Assembly (NCBI GenBank): GCA_965209015.1
Contig: OZ242367.1
Coordinates: 1,612,001 to 1,676,000 of the forward strand
DNA from: Bin80 sp965209015
GTDB lineage: Bacteria; Bacteroidota; Rhodothermia; Rhodothermales; Bin80
Length of the DNA stretch: 64,000 nucleotides
Direction: 5' to 3'
Below the pieces are notes generated by a model. That model was not told where the DNA came from, searched no databases, and worked only from the letters and a program-made list of their open reading frames with translations. The position numbers and the translations under genes are program-made. Below, piece after piece: positions 24,269 to 34,200 of the stretch. Numbering within the stretch: the first letter of the stretch is position 1; each line of letters opens with the position of its first letter.

Positions 24269-24838
24269 ATGAGTCAGCCACAGAAAACTGAATTCAAGTG
24301 GTATGCCCTGCAAACGTTTTCTGGGCATGAGAAAAAAGTTAAAGAATTCATTATTGAGACGATTGAACGCGAAGGTCTAGCAGACCAACTCGGGGACATT
24401 TTGATTCCTACCCAGAATATCTTCGTAATGCGGGGCGGGAAAAAACGTACCCGTGAAAAAACCGATTTCCCTGGATATATGTTGGTGAATGCGGTGCTTG
24501 ATAAGCAGTTGGCGTATGTGTTCAAAGAACAGGTATTCAAATTAAAGAGAGAAGCGATCAAATGGTTGCCCTCACGGGATCGCCCAGAACCCCTCTTAGA
24601 CGAAGATATAAATCGGATTCTTGGCCGGATTGATGAAGCGAGAGAAACAGGCGACAAGCCTGAAATTCCCTTTGCGACTGGTGATGCAATTCGGGTGATT
24701 GACGGTCCATTTAATAATTTTTCAGGGGTTGTAGACGATGTGTACCCAGATAAGATGAAAGTTCGAGTCATGGTATCCATATTTGGTCGGAAAACACCGG
24801 TAGAATTAGACTATTTGCAGATTATTCCCGAAGATTAG
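24269..24838 (+). CDS. nusG: Transcription termination/antitermination factor NusG
   Basis: NusG binds RNA polymerase beta-prime and couples it to the ribosome or Rho. The 189-residue protein has the NGN domain opening KWYALQTFSGHEKKVKEFI, DFPGYMLVNAVL, then a linker and the KOW domain GDAIRVIDGPFNNFSGVVDDV with VSIFGRKTPVELDYLQI at the end. There is an insert of roughly ten residues around KTPRD-like RDRPEPLLDEDINRILGR, common in Bacteroidota-type NusG. It is cotranscribed with secE. Confidence 0.97.
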   Translation: MSQPQKTEFKWYALQTFSGHEKKVKEFIIETIEREGLADQLGDILIPTQNIFVMRGGKKRTREKTDFPGYMLVNAVLDKQLAYVFKEQVFKLKREAIKWLPSRDRPEPLLDEDINRILGRIDEARETGDKPEIPFATGDAIRVIDGPFNNFSGVVDDVYPDKMKVRVMVSIFGRKTPVELDYLQIIPED

Positions 24839-24928
24839 ATCCTCAGTTTGTACTCTGGAACTATTCCATTGGGCACTCGTAATATCAGGCTATCCTAGAT
24901 TTTTTGTTCAATCCACTTAGGTCAAACT

Positions 24929-25369
24929 ATGGCTACAGGAAAACCTGCAGAAAACCTTATCAAGCTTCAAGTGAAGGCTGGGCAAGCGAATCCTGCTCCA
25001 CCTATCGGTCCTGCGCTTGGGCAGTATGGCTTGAATATCATGGAGTTTTGCAATCAGTTTAATGCGGCAACTAAAGATCGGTCAGGACTAGTACTTCCGG
25101 TGGTCATTAGTGTCTATGCTGATAAGTCTTTCTCATTCATTGTCAAAAGTCCTCCCGCTTCGGTTCTTCTCCTCCAAGCAATTGATGCCGCCAAAGGTGC
25201 AGACGATTCAATCCGTAACAAAGTTGGTTCCGTTACTTGGGAAACATGTCGTGACATCGCACAGAAAAAAATGGAGGATCTCAACGCGTTCGATTTAGAC
25301 AAAGGAGCAAGGATGATTGCTGGCACGGCGAGATCAATGGGAATCATTGTAACGGGTAGTCCAGCATAG
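24929..25369 (+). CDS. rplK: 50S ribosomal protein L11
   Basis: L11 binds 23S rRNA in the GTPase-associated centre. The 146-residue protein shows IKLQVKAGQANPAPPIGPAL with GQYGLNIMEFCNQFN, then FIVKSPPASVLL and the C-terminal DLNAFDLDKGARMIAGTARS-type signature with GIIV. The length is standard. No clear Shine-Dalgarno sequence precedes the ATG. The 90-base nusG-rplK gap could carry a promoter, but none was convincing. Confidence 0.97.
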   Translation: MATGKPAENLIKLQVKAGQANPAPPIGPALGQYGLNIMEFCNQFNAATKDRSGLVLPVVISVYADKSFSFIVKSPPASVLLLQAIDAAKGADDSIRNKVGSVTWETCRDIAQKKMEDLNAFDLDKGARMIAGTARSMGIIVTGSPA

Positions 25370-25396
25370 GGATTAAGTATCCCATTATCTTTGATC

Positions 25397-25412
25397 AACA
25401 CGATCTCGTGTT
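25397..25412 (+). promoter_or_regulatory. Small hairpin between rplK and rplA
   Basis: AACACG-ATCT-CGTGTT is a perfect 6-base stem with a 4-base loop, 19 bases before the rplA ATG. It is not followed by a U-tract. It could influence rplA translation or be a remnant of an L1 feedback site, although L1 normally binds upstream of rplK. Confidence 0.3.
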
Positions 25413-25431
25413 AATTGTAATTCACTGATTG

Positions 25432-26142
25432 ATGTCAAGAAAAGGGAAACGTTATAAATACGCTCTGAAAGTGATTCAAGAAGCAGGTGGCGGTCCGTTC
25501 ACATTACAGGAAGCCGCAAATGTGCTGAAAGAGATGAAGCCTGCTGGTTTTGATGAATCTGTAGATGTTAATCTACGATTAGGAGTAGATCCACGACATG
25601 CTGATCAGATGGTCCGGGGAAGTGTGGAATTGCCTCACGGTACAGGAAAAGAAGTTCAAGTTCTTGTTCTTGCTAGTCCTGATAAGCAGGAGGAAGCTAA
25701 ATCCGCCGGTGCGGATCATGTGGGGTTAGATGACTATGTTCAGAAAATCCAAGAAGGGTGGACAGATATTGACGTAATCATTGCTACTCCGAATGTAATG
25801 TCTAAGGTAGGCCGACTTGGTCGGGTGCTTGGACCGAGAGGGCTTATGCCCAACCCCAAGAGTGGGACTGTGACGATGGATATTACAGATGCCGTAAAGG
25901 CAGTCAAGGCTGGAAAAATAGATTTTCGGGTTGATAAGCAGGGGAATTTACACTCTGGGATCGGGCGTGCATCTTTTACTGCATCGCAATTGGAAGAAAA
26001 TGCGCATGTTTTTCTCTCAGAAATCCTACGCCTTCGTCCAGCATCTGCAAAAGGTACTTACATACGCTCAGTTACGTTATCCACTAGCATGGGCCCTCCC
26101 GTAGAAATTTCATCTTCGGAAGTCCTAAATATTTCTCGATGA
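25432..26142 (+). CDS. rplA: 50S ribosomal protein L1
   Basis: L1 forms the mobile L1 stalk of the ribosome and often represses its own operon. The 236-residue protein shows KGKRYKYALKVI, DVNLRLGVDPRHADQMVRG, the signature region VGRLGRVLGPRGLMPNPKSG, and GKIDFRVDKQGNLHSGIG. The start is taken as the ATG at 25432; a TTG codon lies directly before it. The stop is 4 bases before rplJ. Confidence 0.97.
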   Translation: MSRKGKRYKYALKVIQEAGGGPFTLQEAANVLKEMKPAGFDESVDVNLRLGVDPRHADQMVRGSVELPHGTGKEVQVLVLASPDKQEEAKSAGADHVGLDDYVQKIQEGWTDIDVIIATPNVMSKVGRLGRVLGPRGLMPNPKSGTVTMDITDAVKAVKAGKIDFRVDKQGNLHSGIGRASFTASQLEENAHVFLSEILRLRPASAKGTYIRSVTLSTSMGPPVEISSSEVLNISR

Positions 26143-26146
26143 ATTG

Positions 26147-26677
26147 ATGTCCGTGACCCGAGCCCAAAAAGAGGAAGTCGTTTCAAATTTGACCGAAAAA
26201 CTGGAGAATAAACCTTCGGTTTACGTGACTGATTATAAGGGTCTCAATGTAGAAGAAGTCAGTCAACTACGACAAATTTTACGTGAAGCTGGTGTAGAGT
26301 ATCGTGTGGTTAAAAATACGCTGCTGAAGCGTGCTATGCAGAGTACGGGGGGATATGAACCAGCATTTGAATATTTGAATGGCCCAACTGCAATTGCTAT
26401 TAGCATTGAACCGAGTGCGGCTGCTCGCGCGATTAAGGCATTCAGAAAACAACTGGATCAGTCCCTTCCTGAACTCAAAGCTGCCATCGTGGATGGTGTG
26501 CTGTTCAAAGGAGATCAAATTGATACCTTAGCATCTCTGAGGTCAAAAGATGAATTGTTAGCTGATGTCGTTACATTGTTTCTGTCACCTATTCAAACCA
26601 TTGCTTCTTCGGTAGTGTCACAGGGAAGCAGCATACTCGCAATCTTGGAATCATTACAAAATCGTAAAGAGGTTTAA
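26147..26677 (+). CDS. rplJ: 50S ribosomal protein L10
   Basis: L10 anchors L7/L12 dimers to the ribosome stalk. The 176-residue product has the conserved N-terminal RAQKEEVVSNLTEKL and VYVTDYKGLNVEEVSQLR, then YRVVKNTLLKRAM, GPTAIAIS and a helical C-terminus that binds L12. The start is the ATG at 26147; a TTG immediately precedes it. It lies 4 bases after rplA. In many bacteria L10 with L12 represses this mRNA. Confidence 0.96.
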   Translation: MSVTRAQKEEVVSNLTEKLENKPSVYVTDYKGLNVEEVSQLRQILREAGVEYRVVKNTLLKRAMQSTGGYEPAFEYLNGPTAIAISIEPSAAARAIKAFRKQLDQSLPELKAAIVDGVLFKGDQIDTLASLRSKDELLADVVTLFLSPIQTIASSVVSQGSSILAILESLQNRKEV

Positions 26678-26697
26678 CCTCCATAACCCTTAATCTG

Positions 26698-26729
26698 CGG
26701 CGCAGCTGAGATAGCTGAGACCGTCGCCG
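26698..26729 (+). promoter_or_regulatory. Hairpin in the rplJ-rplL spacer
   Basis: CGGCG (26698-26702) pairs with CGCCG (26725-26729), and directly inside it CAGCT (26703-26707) pairs with AGCTG (26713-26717) around the loop GAGAT, leaving a 7-base bulge on one side. This GC-rich stem of ten base pairs lies 22 bases before rplL. It may set the extra rplL expression needed for several L12 copies per ribosome, or be an RNA-processing site. Confidence 0.45.
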
Positions 26730-26750
26730 GCAAACTTAATATACATTATC

Positions 26751-27131
26751 ATGGCAGACTTAAAGAAACTGGCTGAAGAGCTGGTGTCACTTACAATTAA
26801 AGAGGCTAGTGATTTAGCATCACTTCTTGAAACCGAATATGGTATCAAGCCTGCTGCTTCTGCGGTCGCCGTCGCTGCCCCAGGTGCAGCTGGTGGTCAG
26901 GGAGAAGTAGACCAAGAGCAGACGGAGTTTAATGTCATCCTCAATAGCTTTGGGAGCAGTAAAATAGGTGTGATCAAAGAGGTTCGAGCAATCACTGGAC
27001 TGGGACTGAAAGAAGCCAAAGCACTTGTTGACAGTATTCCTGCTCCAATCAAGGAAGGTGCTTCCAAAGAAGAAGCAAACGACATCAAATCACGTCTCGA
27101 ATCCGCAGGTGCAGAGATTGAAGTCAAATAG
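26751..27131 (+). CDS. rplL: 50S ribosomal protein L7/L12
   Basis: L7/L12 is the acidic stalk protein that recruits translation GTPases. The 126-residue product has an N-terminal dimerisation helix (LKKLAEELVSLTIKEASDLA), an Ala/Gly-rich hinge (AVAVAAPGAAGGQG), and the C-terminal domain with KIGVIKEVRAITGLGLKEAK and ALVDSIPAPIKEG. Length and order are normal. It is followed by a hairpin before rpoB. Confidence 0.97.
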   Translation: MADLKKLAEELVSLTIKEASDLASLLETEYGIKPAASAVAVAAPGAAGGQGEVDQEQTEFNVILNSFGSSKIGVIKEVRAITGLGLKEAKALVDSIPAPIKEGASKEEANDIKSRLESAGAEIEVK

Positions 27132-27134
27132 TCG

Positions 27135-27160
27135 TTTCGGAATCTAGCCGAAAATTTTAT
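27135..27160 (+). terminator. Terminator-like attenuator between rplL and rpoB
   Basis: TTTCGG (27135-27140) pairs with CCGAAA (27148-27153) across a 7-base loop, followed by ATTTTAT. The short stem and interrupted U-tract predict a partial terminator. An attenuator between rplL and rpoB is well known in E. coli, where it lowers rpoBC expression relative to the ribosomal proteins. By analogy this may do the same. Confidence 0.45.
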
Positions 27161-27211
27161 CTCTGACGCATCGCATCAGTGATTTCATCCACTAACAAGC
27201 CTAAGGCGTAC

Positions 27212-30200
27212 ATGTCCAACAAGAATGGTCAACATGTGACGCGAGTTAACTTTGCCCGCTCGCGTCCAGTTTTGGATTATCCAGATTTTCTGGGCGTACA
27301 GCTTGAATCCTACGAAGATTTCGTACAAGCGAGACCGTCTCCTGATCAGCGCTCTGACGAGAGAGGACTGCAACAGATTTTTTTGAGTCATTTTCCGATT
27401 GAGGATACCAAAGGACGCTATACTTTGGAGTTCATAGATTACTCCTTAGGAGCTCCAAAGCATTCTATTGAGGAGTGTCTTGCACAGGGCCTGAATTATG
27501 CGATTCCGCTAAAAGCTACCCTGCGGCTCTCCGCGAAAGAAGACGAAGATGAAGATGAGGCTGAAGAGGCTGTAGAGCAGGAAGTCTACCTTGGAGATTT
27601 GCCCGCAATGACCTCTCGCGGGTCATTTGTCATCAATGGTGCTGAGCGTGTTGTGGTTTCGCAGTTACATCGAAGTCCAGGGGTATTCTTTGGTCAGGCG
27701 ATCCATCCAAATGGGACGCAACTGTACTCCGCACGCATCATCCCATTCCGCGGGTCATGGATTGAATTTTCCACGGATGTGCATAATGTGATGTGGGCCT
27801 ACATTGATCGAAAGAGGAAGTTACCCGTCACTACACTTTTGCGGGGTATGGGATTTGGAGAAACCGATGAGATTATTCGACTATTTGATTTAGCAAAAGG
27901 AGAGAGTCTCAGTACTAAGAAAAATTTTCTAAAATCTACCGGATCCGCACTTGCATTCAGTGTCATCAAACAAGTAACTCCCATCCGTGTAATGGATAAA
28001 TCCTCGGGTGAGTTACTCGGATATCAGGAGCGTGAAACTGGATTCAGCATTGAGTACCAGACTCATGACCTAGGTGAGTATATTGAAGTTTTCGATAAAC
28101 AGACGGGTGAGATGATTGAGCACATCGACAAGGAGACCGGCGATGTTGTTGAATACATCAATCAAGAAACAGGTGAGATCGTTGAAGAAACCATCAATCG
28201 AATCATCCTTCCTGCTGACCATGTTCTTGATGCAGATGACTGGAAAGCGTTAAAGGACTATAAAGTGGATCAGATTTATATTCTCCATGAAGAAGAGTCT
28301 GAACAGCTTGACACAAGCCCTCTGATCAAAACCCTTCGGCGTGATCCATCAAGCAATTATTCGGAAGCGCAACACGAGATCTATCGGGTGTTACGTGATA
28401 GTGAACCTCCAGACTCAGATGCTGCTAAAAACATCCTTGATCGACTCATTTTCAACGAAAAGCGCTACGATCTTGGTGCTGTCGGGAGGTATCGAATTAA
28501 TAAGCGCTTAGGGTTGAATGTACCCCCTGAAACTATCATCCCAACGAAAGAAGATTTTGTCACGATTGTTCGCAAATTGCTGGAACTTCGATCGGGACAA
28601 AGTGGATTAGATGATATTGACCATTTGAGTAATCGACGTGTACGTACGGTCGGTGAGCAGTTGGGAGCTCAGTTCTCCCTTGGATTGGCTCGCATGGCTC
28701 GTACGATTCGTGAACGAATGAACGCGCGGGATGCTGATTCTCTGACTCCTCAAGATCTGGTGAACGCGAAAACCATCTCAAGCGTGATTAATACGTTCTT
28801 CGGCACCAATCAACTGAGTCAGTACATGGATCAGACGAATCCATTGGCTGAGTTGACACATAAGCGACGAATGTCGGCGCTGGGACCCGGAGGGCTAACG
28901 AGGGAGCGTGCAGGATTTGAAGTACGTGATGTTCATTATACGCATTACGGACGGCTATGTCCGATTGAAACTCCCGAGGGACCGAATATTGGTTTGATTT
29001 CCTCGCTTTGTGTACATGGACGAATCAATCATTTTGGGTTTATCGAAACGCCCTATCGAAAGGTAGAGAATGGTAAGGTGACCGATTCGATCTCCTACCT
29101 TTCTGCCGAAGAGGAAGATGACGCAATCATCGCACAGGCGAATGCCCTCATTGACGAGGAGGGACGTTTTATGGACAATCTAGTGCGTTGTCGTCACCGC
29201 GGAGAGTTCCCCTCGGAAAAGCCGGAACGGATTCAATTTATGGATATTGCTCCGAATCAAATTGTTTCGCCTAGTGCTTCAATCATTCCATTTCTTGAGC
29301 ATGATGATGCGAATCGCGCCCTGATGGGTTCCAACATGCAACGCCAAGCAGTCCCACTACTTCGTGCGGAGGCACCGATTGTAGGAACAGGTATGGAAGG
29401 ACGTGTCGCCAGAGATTCACGTGCCGCTATTGTTGCCGAAGGAGATGGGGTTGTAGAGTATGTGGATGCGAAACGGATAGTGGTTCGCTACAATCGGTCT
29501 GCTCAGGAGCGAAAAGTGGCATTTGAAGAGCCGGAAAAAGAATATGAACTCACCAAATTTCGACGTACGAATCAGGATACTTGTATCAATCAGAAGCCTA
29601 TTGTAAAGACAGGACAAAAGGTGGACAAAGGTACAGTTCTCACCGATGGGTTTGCTACCGAAAAAGGAGAGTTGGCACTTGGCAAGAATATATTGGTTGC
29701 CTTTATGCCCTGGCGCGGTTATAATTTTGAAGATGCAATCGTTCTCTCTGAGCGACTTGTTTCTGAGGATGTCTTCACGTCCGTTCATATTGAGGCATTT
29801 GATCTACAGGTAAGAGAGACCAAGCGTGGACAGGAAGAACTGACACGTGAGATCCCCAATGTGTCCGTTGAAGCCACCAAAGATCTAGACGAGCGTGGAA
29901 TTATTCGTGTTGGTGCTGAGGTAAAAGCAGGAGATATTATTGTTGGTAAAATTACACCTAAGGGTGAAACTGACCCGACACCAGAAGAAAAATTGCTCCG
30001 AGCAATTTTTGGTGATAAAGCGGGTGATGTAAAGGATGCTTCACTGAAAGCACCTCCCGGGATGGAAGGTGTCGTAATTGATACCCAGCTATATAGTCGT
30101 CGTAGTTCTGACCCTGAGTCCAAAAAGCGAGAGCATCAGCAGCTTGGTGAGATTGAGAAAAATTACGAACGGGAGCTGAATCACTTACACACAGAGTTCA

Positions 30201-31210
30201 CGAAAAAATTCTTTGAGCTGGCTGAAGGTTGCACTGCCGCGTCTGATATTGAATCTCAAGGCGGTGAGATTGTAGTACTGGAAGGTGCAAAAATTCTGGA
30301 ATCAAATTTCAAAGATGTTCAACCTTATGAGTTGAATCCTCACTTCACGGTCAAAGGAAAGCGTGCCGCCGCTCAAAATCTTAAAAAATTGTTCAAAAAC
30401 TTCAATCAATCGTTTGGTCGGATGGATGCCAAGTTTAAGCGCGAACGGCATCGTGCCCAAATGGGGGATGAACTCTCTCCTGGAATTGTCCAACTTGCCA
30501 AGGTCTATATCGCAAGGAAACGCAAGATTCAGGTCGGAGACAAGATGGCTGGTCGCCATGGGAATAAGGGTGTCGTTGCACGAATCGTTCCCGTTGAAGA
30601 TATGCCGTTCCTTGAAGACGGTACTCCGGTTGATATTATTCTCAACCCCCTAGGAGTTCCCTCACGAATGAATTTGGGACAAATTTATGAGACACTCTTG
30701 GGCTGGGCCGGAGAAAAACTGGGTAAGCGGTTCGCTACCCCAAGTTTTGATGGTCCCACCATGGACGACTTAATTGAAAATATGGAAGCAGCAGGTCTGC
30801 CCGTAGACGGTAGAACCCAGTTGTATGATGGCTTAACAGGAGAACCGTTTGATCAAAAAACGACTGTTGGCCAAATTTACATGTTGAAGTTAAGCCATCT
30901 GGTTGACGATAAAATTCACGCACGGTCTATTGGACCATACAGCCTCATTACTCAACAACCCCTGGGCGGTAAGGCTCAATTTGGAGGCCAGCGACTTGGT
31001 GAAATGGAGGTCTGGGCAATGTATGCATATGGAGCTTCAAACGTCCTTCAAGAGATGCTCACCTACAAGAGTGATGATGTTCATGGACGCTCCAAGGCAT
31101 ATGAGTGTATCGTCAAGGGCGAGAATATGCCCGCAGCTGGCATTCCCGAGAGCTTTAATGTGCTCGTCAGGGAGCTTCAGGGACTCGGTCTCGAAGTTTC
31201 GCTTGACTAA
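27212..31210 (+). CDS. rpoB: DNA-directed RNA polymerase beta subunit
   Basis: RpoB forms half of the RNA polymerase active-site cleft and the rifampicin pocket. About 1332 residues from the ATG at 27212; a GTG at 27179 would add 11 residues and cannot be excluded. Visible landmarks are ARSRPVLDYPDFLGVQ, SRGSFVINGAERVVVSQLHR, the Rif-region FFGTNQLSQYMDQTNPLAELTHKRR (split) with SALGPGGLTRERAG, and C-terminal KMAGRHGNKG and LGGKAQFGGQRLGEMEVWA. At about residues 269-323 there is a run of degenerate 11-residue repeats, listed separately. rpoC follows after 49 bases. Confidence 0.97.
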   Translation: MSNKNGQHVTRVNFARSRPVLDYPDFLGVQLESYEDFVQARPSPDQRSDERGLQQIFLSHFPIEDTKGRYTLEFIDYSLGAPKHSIEECLAQGLNYAIPLKATLRLSAKEDEDEDEAEEAVEQEVYLGDLPAMTSRGSFVINGAERVVVSQLHRSPGVFFGQAIHPNGTQLYSARIIPFRGSWIEFSTDVHNVMWAYIDRKRKLPVTTLLRGMGFGETDEIIRLFDLAKGESLSTKKNFLKSTGSALAFSVIKQVTPIRVMDKSSGELLGYQERETGFSIEYQTHDLGEYIEVFDKQTGEMIEHIDKETGDVVEYINQETGEIVEETINRIILPADHVLDADDWKALKDYKVDQIYILHEEESEQLDTSPLIKTLRRDPSSNYSEAQHEIYRVLRDSEPPDSDAAKNILDRLIFNEKRYDLGAVGRYRINKRLGLNVPPETIIPTKEDFVTIVRKLLELRSGQSGLDDIDHLSNRRVRTVGEQLGAQFSLGLARMARTIRERMNARDADSLTPQDLVNAKTISSVINTFFGTNQLSQYMDQTNPLAELTHKRRMSALGPGGLTRERAGFEVRDVHYTHYGRLCPIETPEGPNIGLISSLCVHGRINHFGFIETPYRKVENGKVTDSISYLSAEEEDDAIIAQANALIDEEGRFMDNLVRCRHRGEFPSEKPERIQFMDIAPNQIVSPSASIIPFLEHDDANRALMGSNMQRQAVPLLRAEAPIVGTGMEGRVARDSRAAIVAEGDGVVEYVDAKRIVVRYNRSAQERKVAFEEPEKEYELTKFRRTNQDTCINQKPIVKTGQKVDKGTVLTDGFATEKGELALGKNILVAFMPWRGYNFEDAIVLSERLVSEDVFTSVHIEAFDLQVRETKRGQEELTREIPNVSVEATKDLDERGIIRVGAEVKAGDIIVGKITPKGETDPTPEEKLLRAIFGDKAGDVKDASLKAPPGMEGVVIDTQLYSRRSSDPESKKREHQQLGEIEKNYERELNHLHTEFTKKFFELAEGCTAASDIESQGGEIVVLEGAKILESNFKDVQPYELNPHFTVKGKRAAAQNLKKLFKNFNQSFGRMDAKFKRERHRAQMGDELSPGIVQLAKVYIARKRKIQVGDKMAGRHGNKGVVARIVPVEDMPFLEDGTPVDIILNPLGVPSRMNLGQIYETLLGWAGEKLGKRFATPSFDGPTMDDLIENMEAAGLPVDGRTQLYDGLTGEPFDQKTTVGQIYMLKLSHLVDDKIHARSIGPYSLITQQPLGGKAQFGGQRLGEMEVWAMYAYGASNVLQEMLTYKSDDVHGRSKAYECIVKGENMPAAGIPESFNVLVRELQGLGLEVSLD
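28016..28180 (+). repeat. Five degenerate 11-residue repeats within rpoB
   Basis: Five consecutive 33-base units begin at 28016, 28049, 28082, 28115 and 28148. They encode LGYQERETGFS, IEYQTHDLGEY, IEVFDKQTGEM, IEHIDKETGDV and VEYINQETGEI, followed by VEE. The last three are closest to one another, with the pattern [IV]-E-x-[FI]-[DN]-[KQ]-x-T-G-[ED]-x. They lie in the N-terminal part of beta, probably within its lobe. The DNA has diverged more than the protein pattern, so the expansion is old. Confidence 0.7.
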
Positions 31211-31259
31211 CGGGATGGATAGTTTCGCATTCAACTCTAAAAATCCAGGCTAACCGCAT

Positions 31260-34200
31260 ATGCCGTACGGAAATACCACAACACCAAGCAAGACATTTTC
31301 ATCCATTACAATAAATCTTGCCTCTCCAGAGACAATCCTTGATAGAAGTCACGGTGAAGTTCTCAAGCCAGAGACAATTAATTATCGTAGTTTCAAACCC
31401 GAGAAAGACGGTCTATTCTGCGAGCGAATTTTTGGCCCTGTCAAAGATTGGGAGTGCTATTGTAATAAGTACAAGCGGATTCGCTACAAGGGAATTATCT
31501 GTGATCGCTGCGGAGTAGAGGTTACGCAGAAGAGTGTGCGTCGCGAACGAATGGGACATATTGCCTTATCTGTACCGGTAGTACATATATGGTACTTTCG
31601 TACGATGCCGAATAAGATTGGGCATTTACTGAATATTCGTACGAAGAAGCTTGAGAAGGTTATCTATTATGAGGAATATGTGGTCGTTCAGGCCGGATGT
31701 GCTTCCGAGCATGGAATTGAAGATAATCAGCTTCTAAAGGAAGAGGAGTATTACGAAATTTTGTACAAAATCAGAGAGGATAACAACCGTCTTTCTGATG
31801 ATGATCCAGAGAAGTTCATTGCTATGATCGGTGGAGAGGCGATTGAGTTTATGCTCAAGCGCCTCCGGTTAGACGAACTCTCTCATGAATTGAGATTTCA
31901 GATTAAAACTGAAAGTAGTCAACAGCGAAAAGCTGATGCGATTAAGCGTCTGACCGTAGTAGAAGCCTTTCGAGATGCAAACCGACGTCTGGATAATTAT
32001 CCAGAGTGGATGGTTCTGCGGGTCGTCCCTGTGATTCCCCCTGAACTCCGTCCCTTGGTACCTCTTGAAGGGGGTAGATTTGCTACGAGCGACCTGAATG
32101 ACTTGTATCGCCGCGTCATCATTCGAAATAATCGATTGCAGCGTCTCATTGACATTAAGGCACCAGAGGTTATACTACGGAATGAAAAGCGTATGCTTCA
32201 GGAAGCCGTTGACAGCCTATTTGATAATTCTCGAAAAGTGAATGCCGTTCGCAGTGATTCCAATCGTGCACTGAAGAGTCTCTCGGACATGCTCAAGGGT
32301 AAGCAGGGACGGTTCCGTCAGAACCTCCTGGGTAAACGAGTTGATTATTCGGGACGTTCGGTCATCGTGGTTGGCCCTGAACTTGATCTCCACCAGTGTG
32401 GTCTTCCAAAAGAAATGGCCGTGGAGCTATTCAAGCCATTTGTCATTCGAAAATTGATTGAGCGGGGCATTGTTAAGACTGTAAAAAGTGCGAAAAAAGT
32501 TGTTGATAAGCGAACGTCTGAGGTATGGGATATTCTGGAAAAGGTTATTCAAGGACGGCCTGTGATGCTAAATCGAGCTCCCACATTGCACCGTCTGGGG
32601 TTCCAAGCATTCCAGCCGGTACTGACCGAAGGGAAAGCGATCCAACTCCATCCGCTTGTTTGTACAGCATTTAACGCTGATTTTGACGGAGACCAGATGG
32701 CGGTTCATGTTCCTTTGGGACATGATGCATGTATGGAGGCAATGATATTGATGTTATCAAGTCATAATATTCTGTCACCAGCTCATGGTGGGCCCATCAC
32801 GGTACCGACTCAGGATATGGTCCTCGGCCTCTACTATTTGACCAAATCACGTTCCGGCCGTAAGGGGGAAGGGATGCGATTTTCTTCTACATCGGAGGTT
32901 CGCCAAGCCTTTGATCAACAGAGGGTTGATGTACATGCTAAAATAAAGGTTCGGGTAAAAACGGGAGACGTTATTGATACAACTGTCGGACGCGTTCTCT
33001 TCAACGAAGTAGTGCCCGATGGAGTGCCTTATATCAATGATGTATTAACCAAAAAGAACCTGAGACGCATTATTGGTCAGGTACTTACTGCGACAGATTT
33101 CCCACAAACTGTTCGTTTCCTGGACGAGATCAAGCGCTCTGGTTTTGAACGTGCTACGACTGCTGGATTAACTTTCTCCTTGGCAGATATTGTCGTTCCC
33201 AACAAGAAGATGGACTTGATTGACTCGGCAAAAACAGAGGTGGGCACCGCTCATAACAACTATGAGGAAGGTTATATTACAGACAATGAGCGCTACAATA
33301 AGGTCATTGATATCTGGACACGGACGAATAATAGTGTGTCCGAAGTTCTTTTTGATACGCTGAAAGAACATGAAGAGGGCTTTAATGCTATTTACATGAT
33401 GGCTGATTCGGGCGCGCGTGGTTCCAAGGAACAGATTCGCCAATTGGGTGGCATGCGCGGTCTGATGGCAAAGCCCCAGAAAAGCTTGGTCGGATCCGCC
33501 GGAGAGATCATTGAAAACCCAATCGTTTCGAATTTCAAGGAAGGATTATCTGTGCTAGAATATTTTATTTCAACTCATGGAGCACGAAAGGGACTTGCGG
33601 ACACGGCCCTCAAAACGGCGGATGCCGGTTACCTGACGCGCCGTCTTGTAGATGTGGCACAGGATGTAACAGTTACCCAGTTTGACTGTGGTACCTTACG
33701 AGGGATCAGAATTAGTTCGCTCAAGGATAATGAAACTGTGGTTGAACCATTAGCAGATCGAATTCTTGGTCGCGTTTCCCTTCACGATGTTCGTGATCCC
33801 CTCACAGATGATATGATTGTGTTAGCCAATGAGGTGATTGACGAGCAAAAAGCGAAGCATATTGCGGAAACCAGTATTGAGCAGGTTGAAATTCGTTCAG
33901 TCCTCACCTGTGAGGCGAAGAGGGGGACATGTTCACTCTGCTATGGACGAAATTTAGGTACTGGACGATTGGTTGAGTCGGGTGAAGCAGTGGGTATTGT
34001 AGCCGCTCAATCCATTGGTGAACCAGGTACGCAGCTAACTCTCCGAACATTTCATGTCGGTGGAACAGCTAGTCGAATTGAAGCGGATAGTGCTATCCGA
34101 AGCAAATTTGCAGGTCAAGTTGTTTTTGAAAATCTCAGAACTGTCACCTATGAAGGTGCAAATGGATCTGTGGATATCGTTCTTACCCGACAGGGCGAGA

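Noticed and set aside
24274..24780. 168-residue minus-strand reading opposite nusG
   Set aside because: It lies entirely antisense to a conserved nusG and has no family resemblance.
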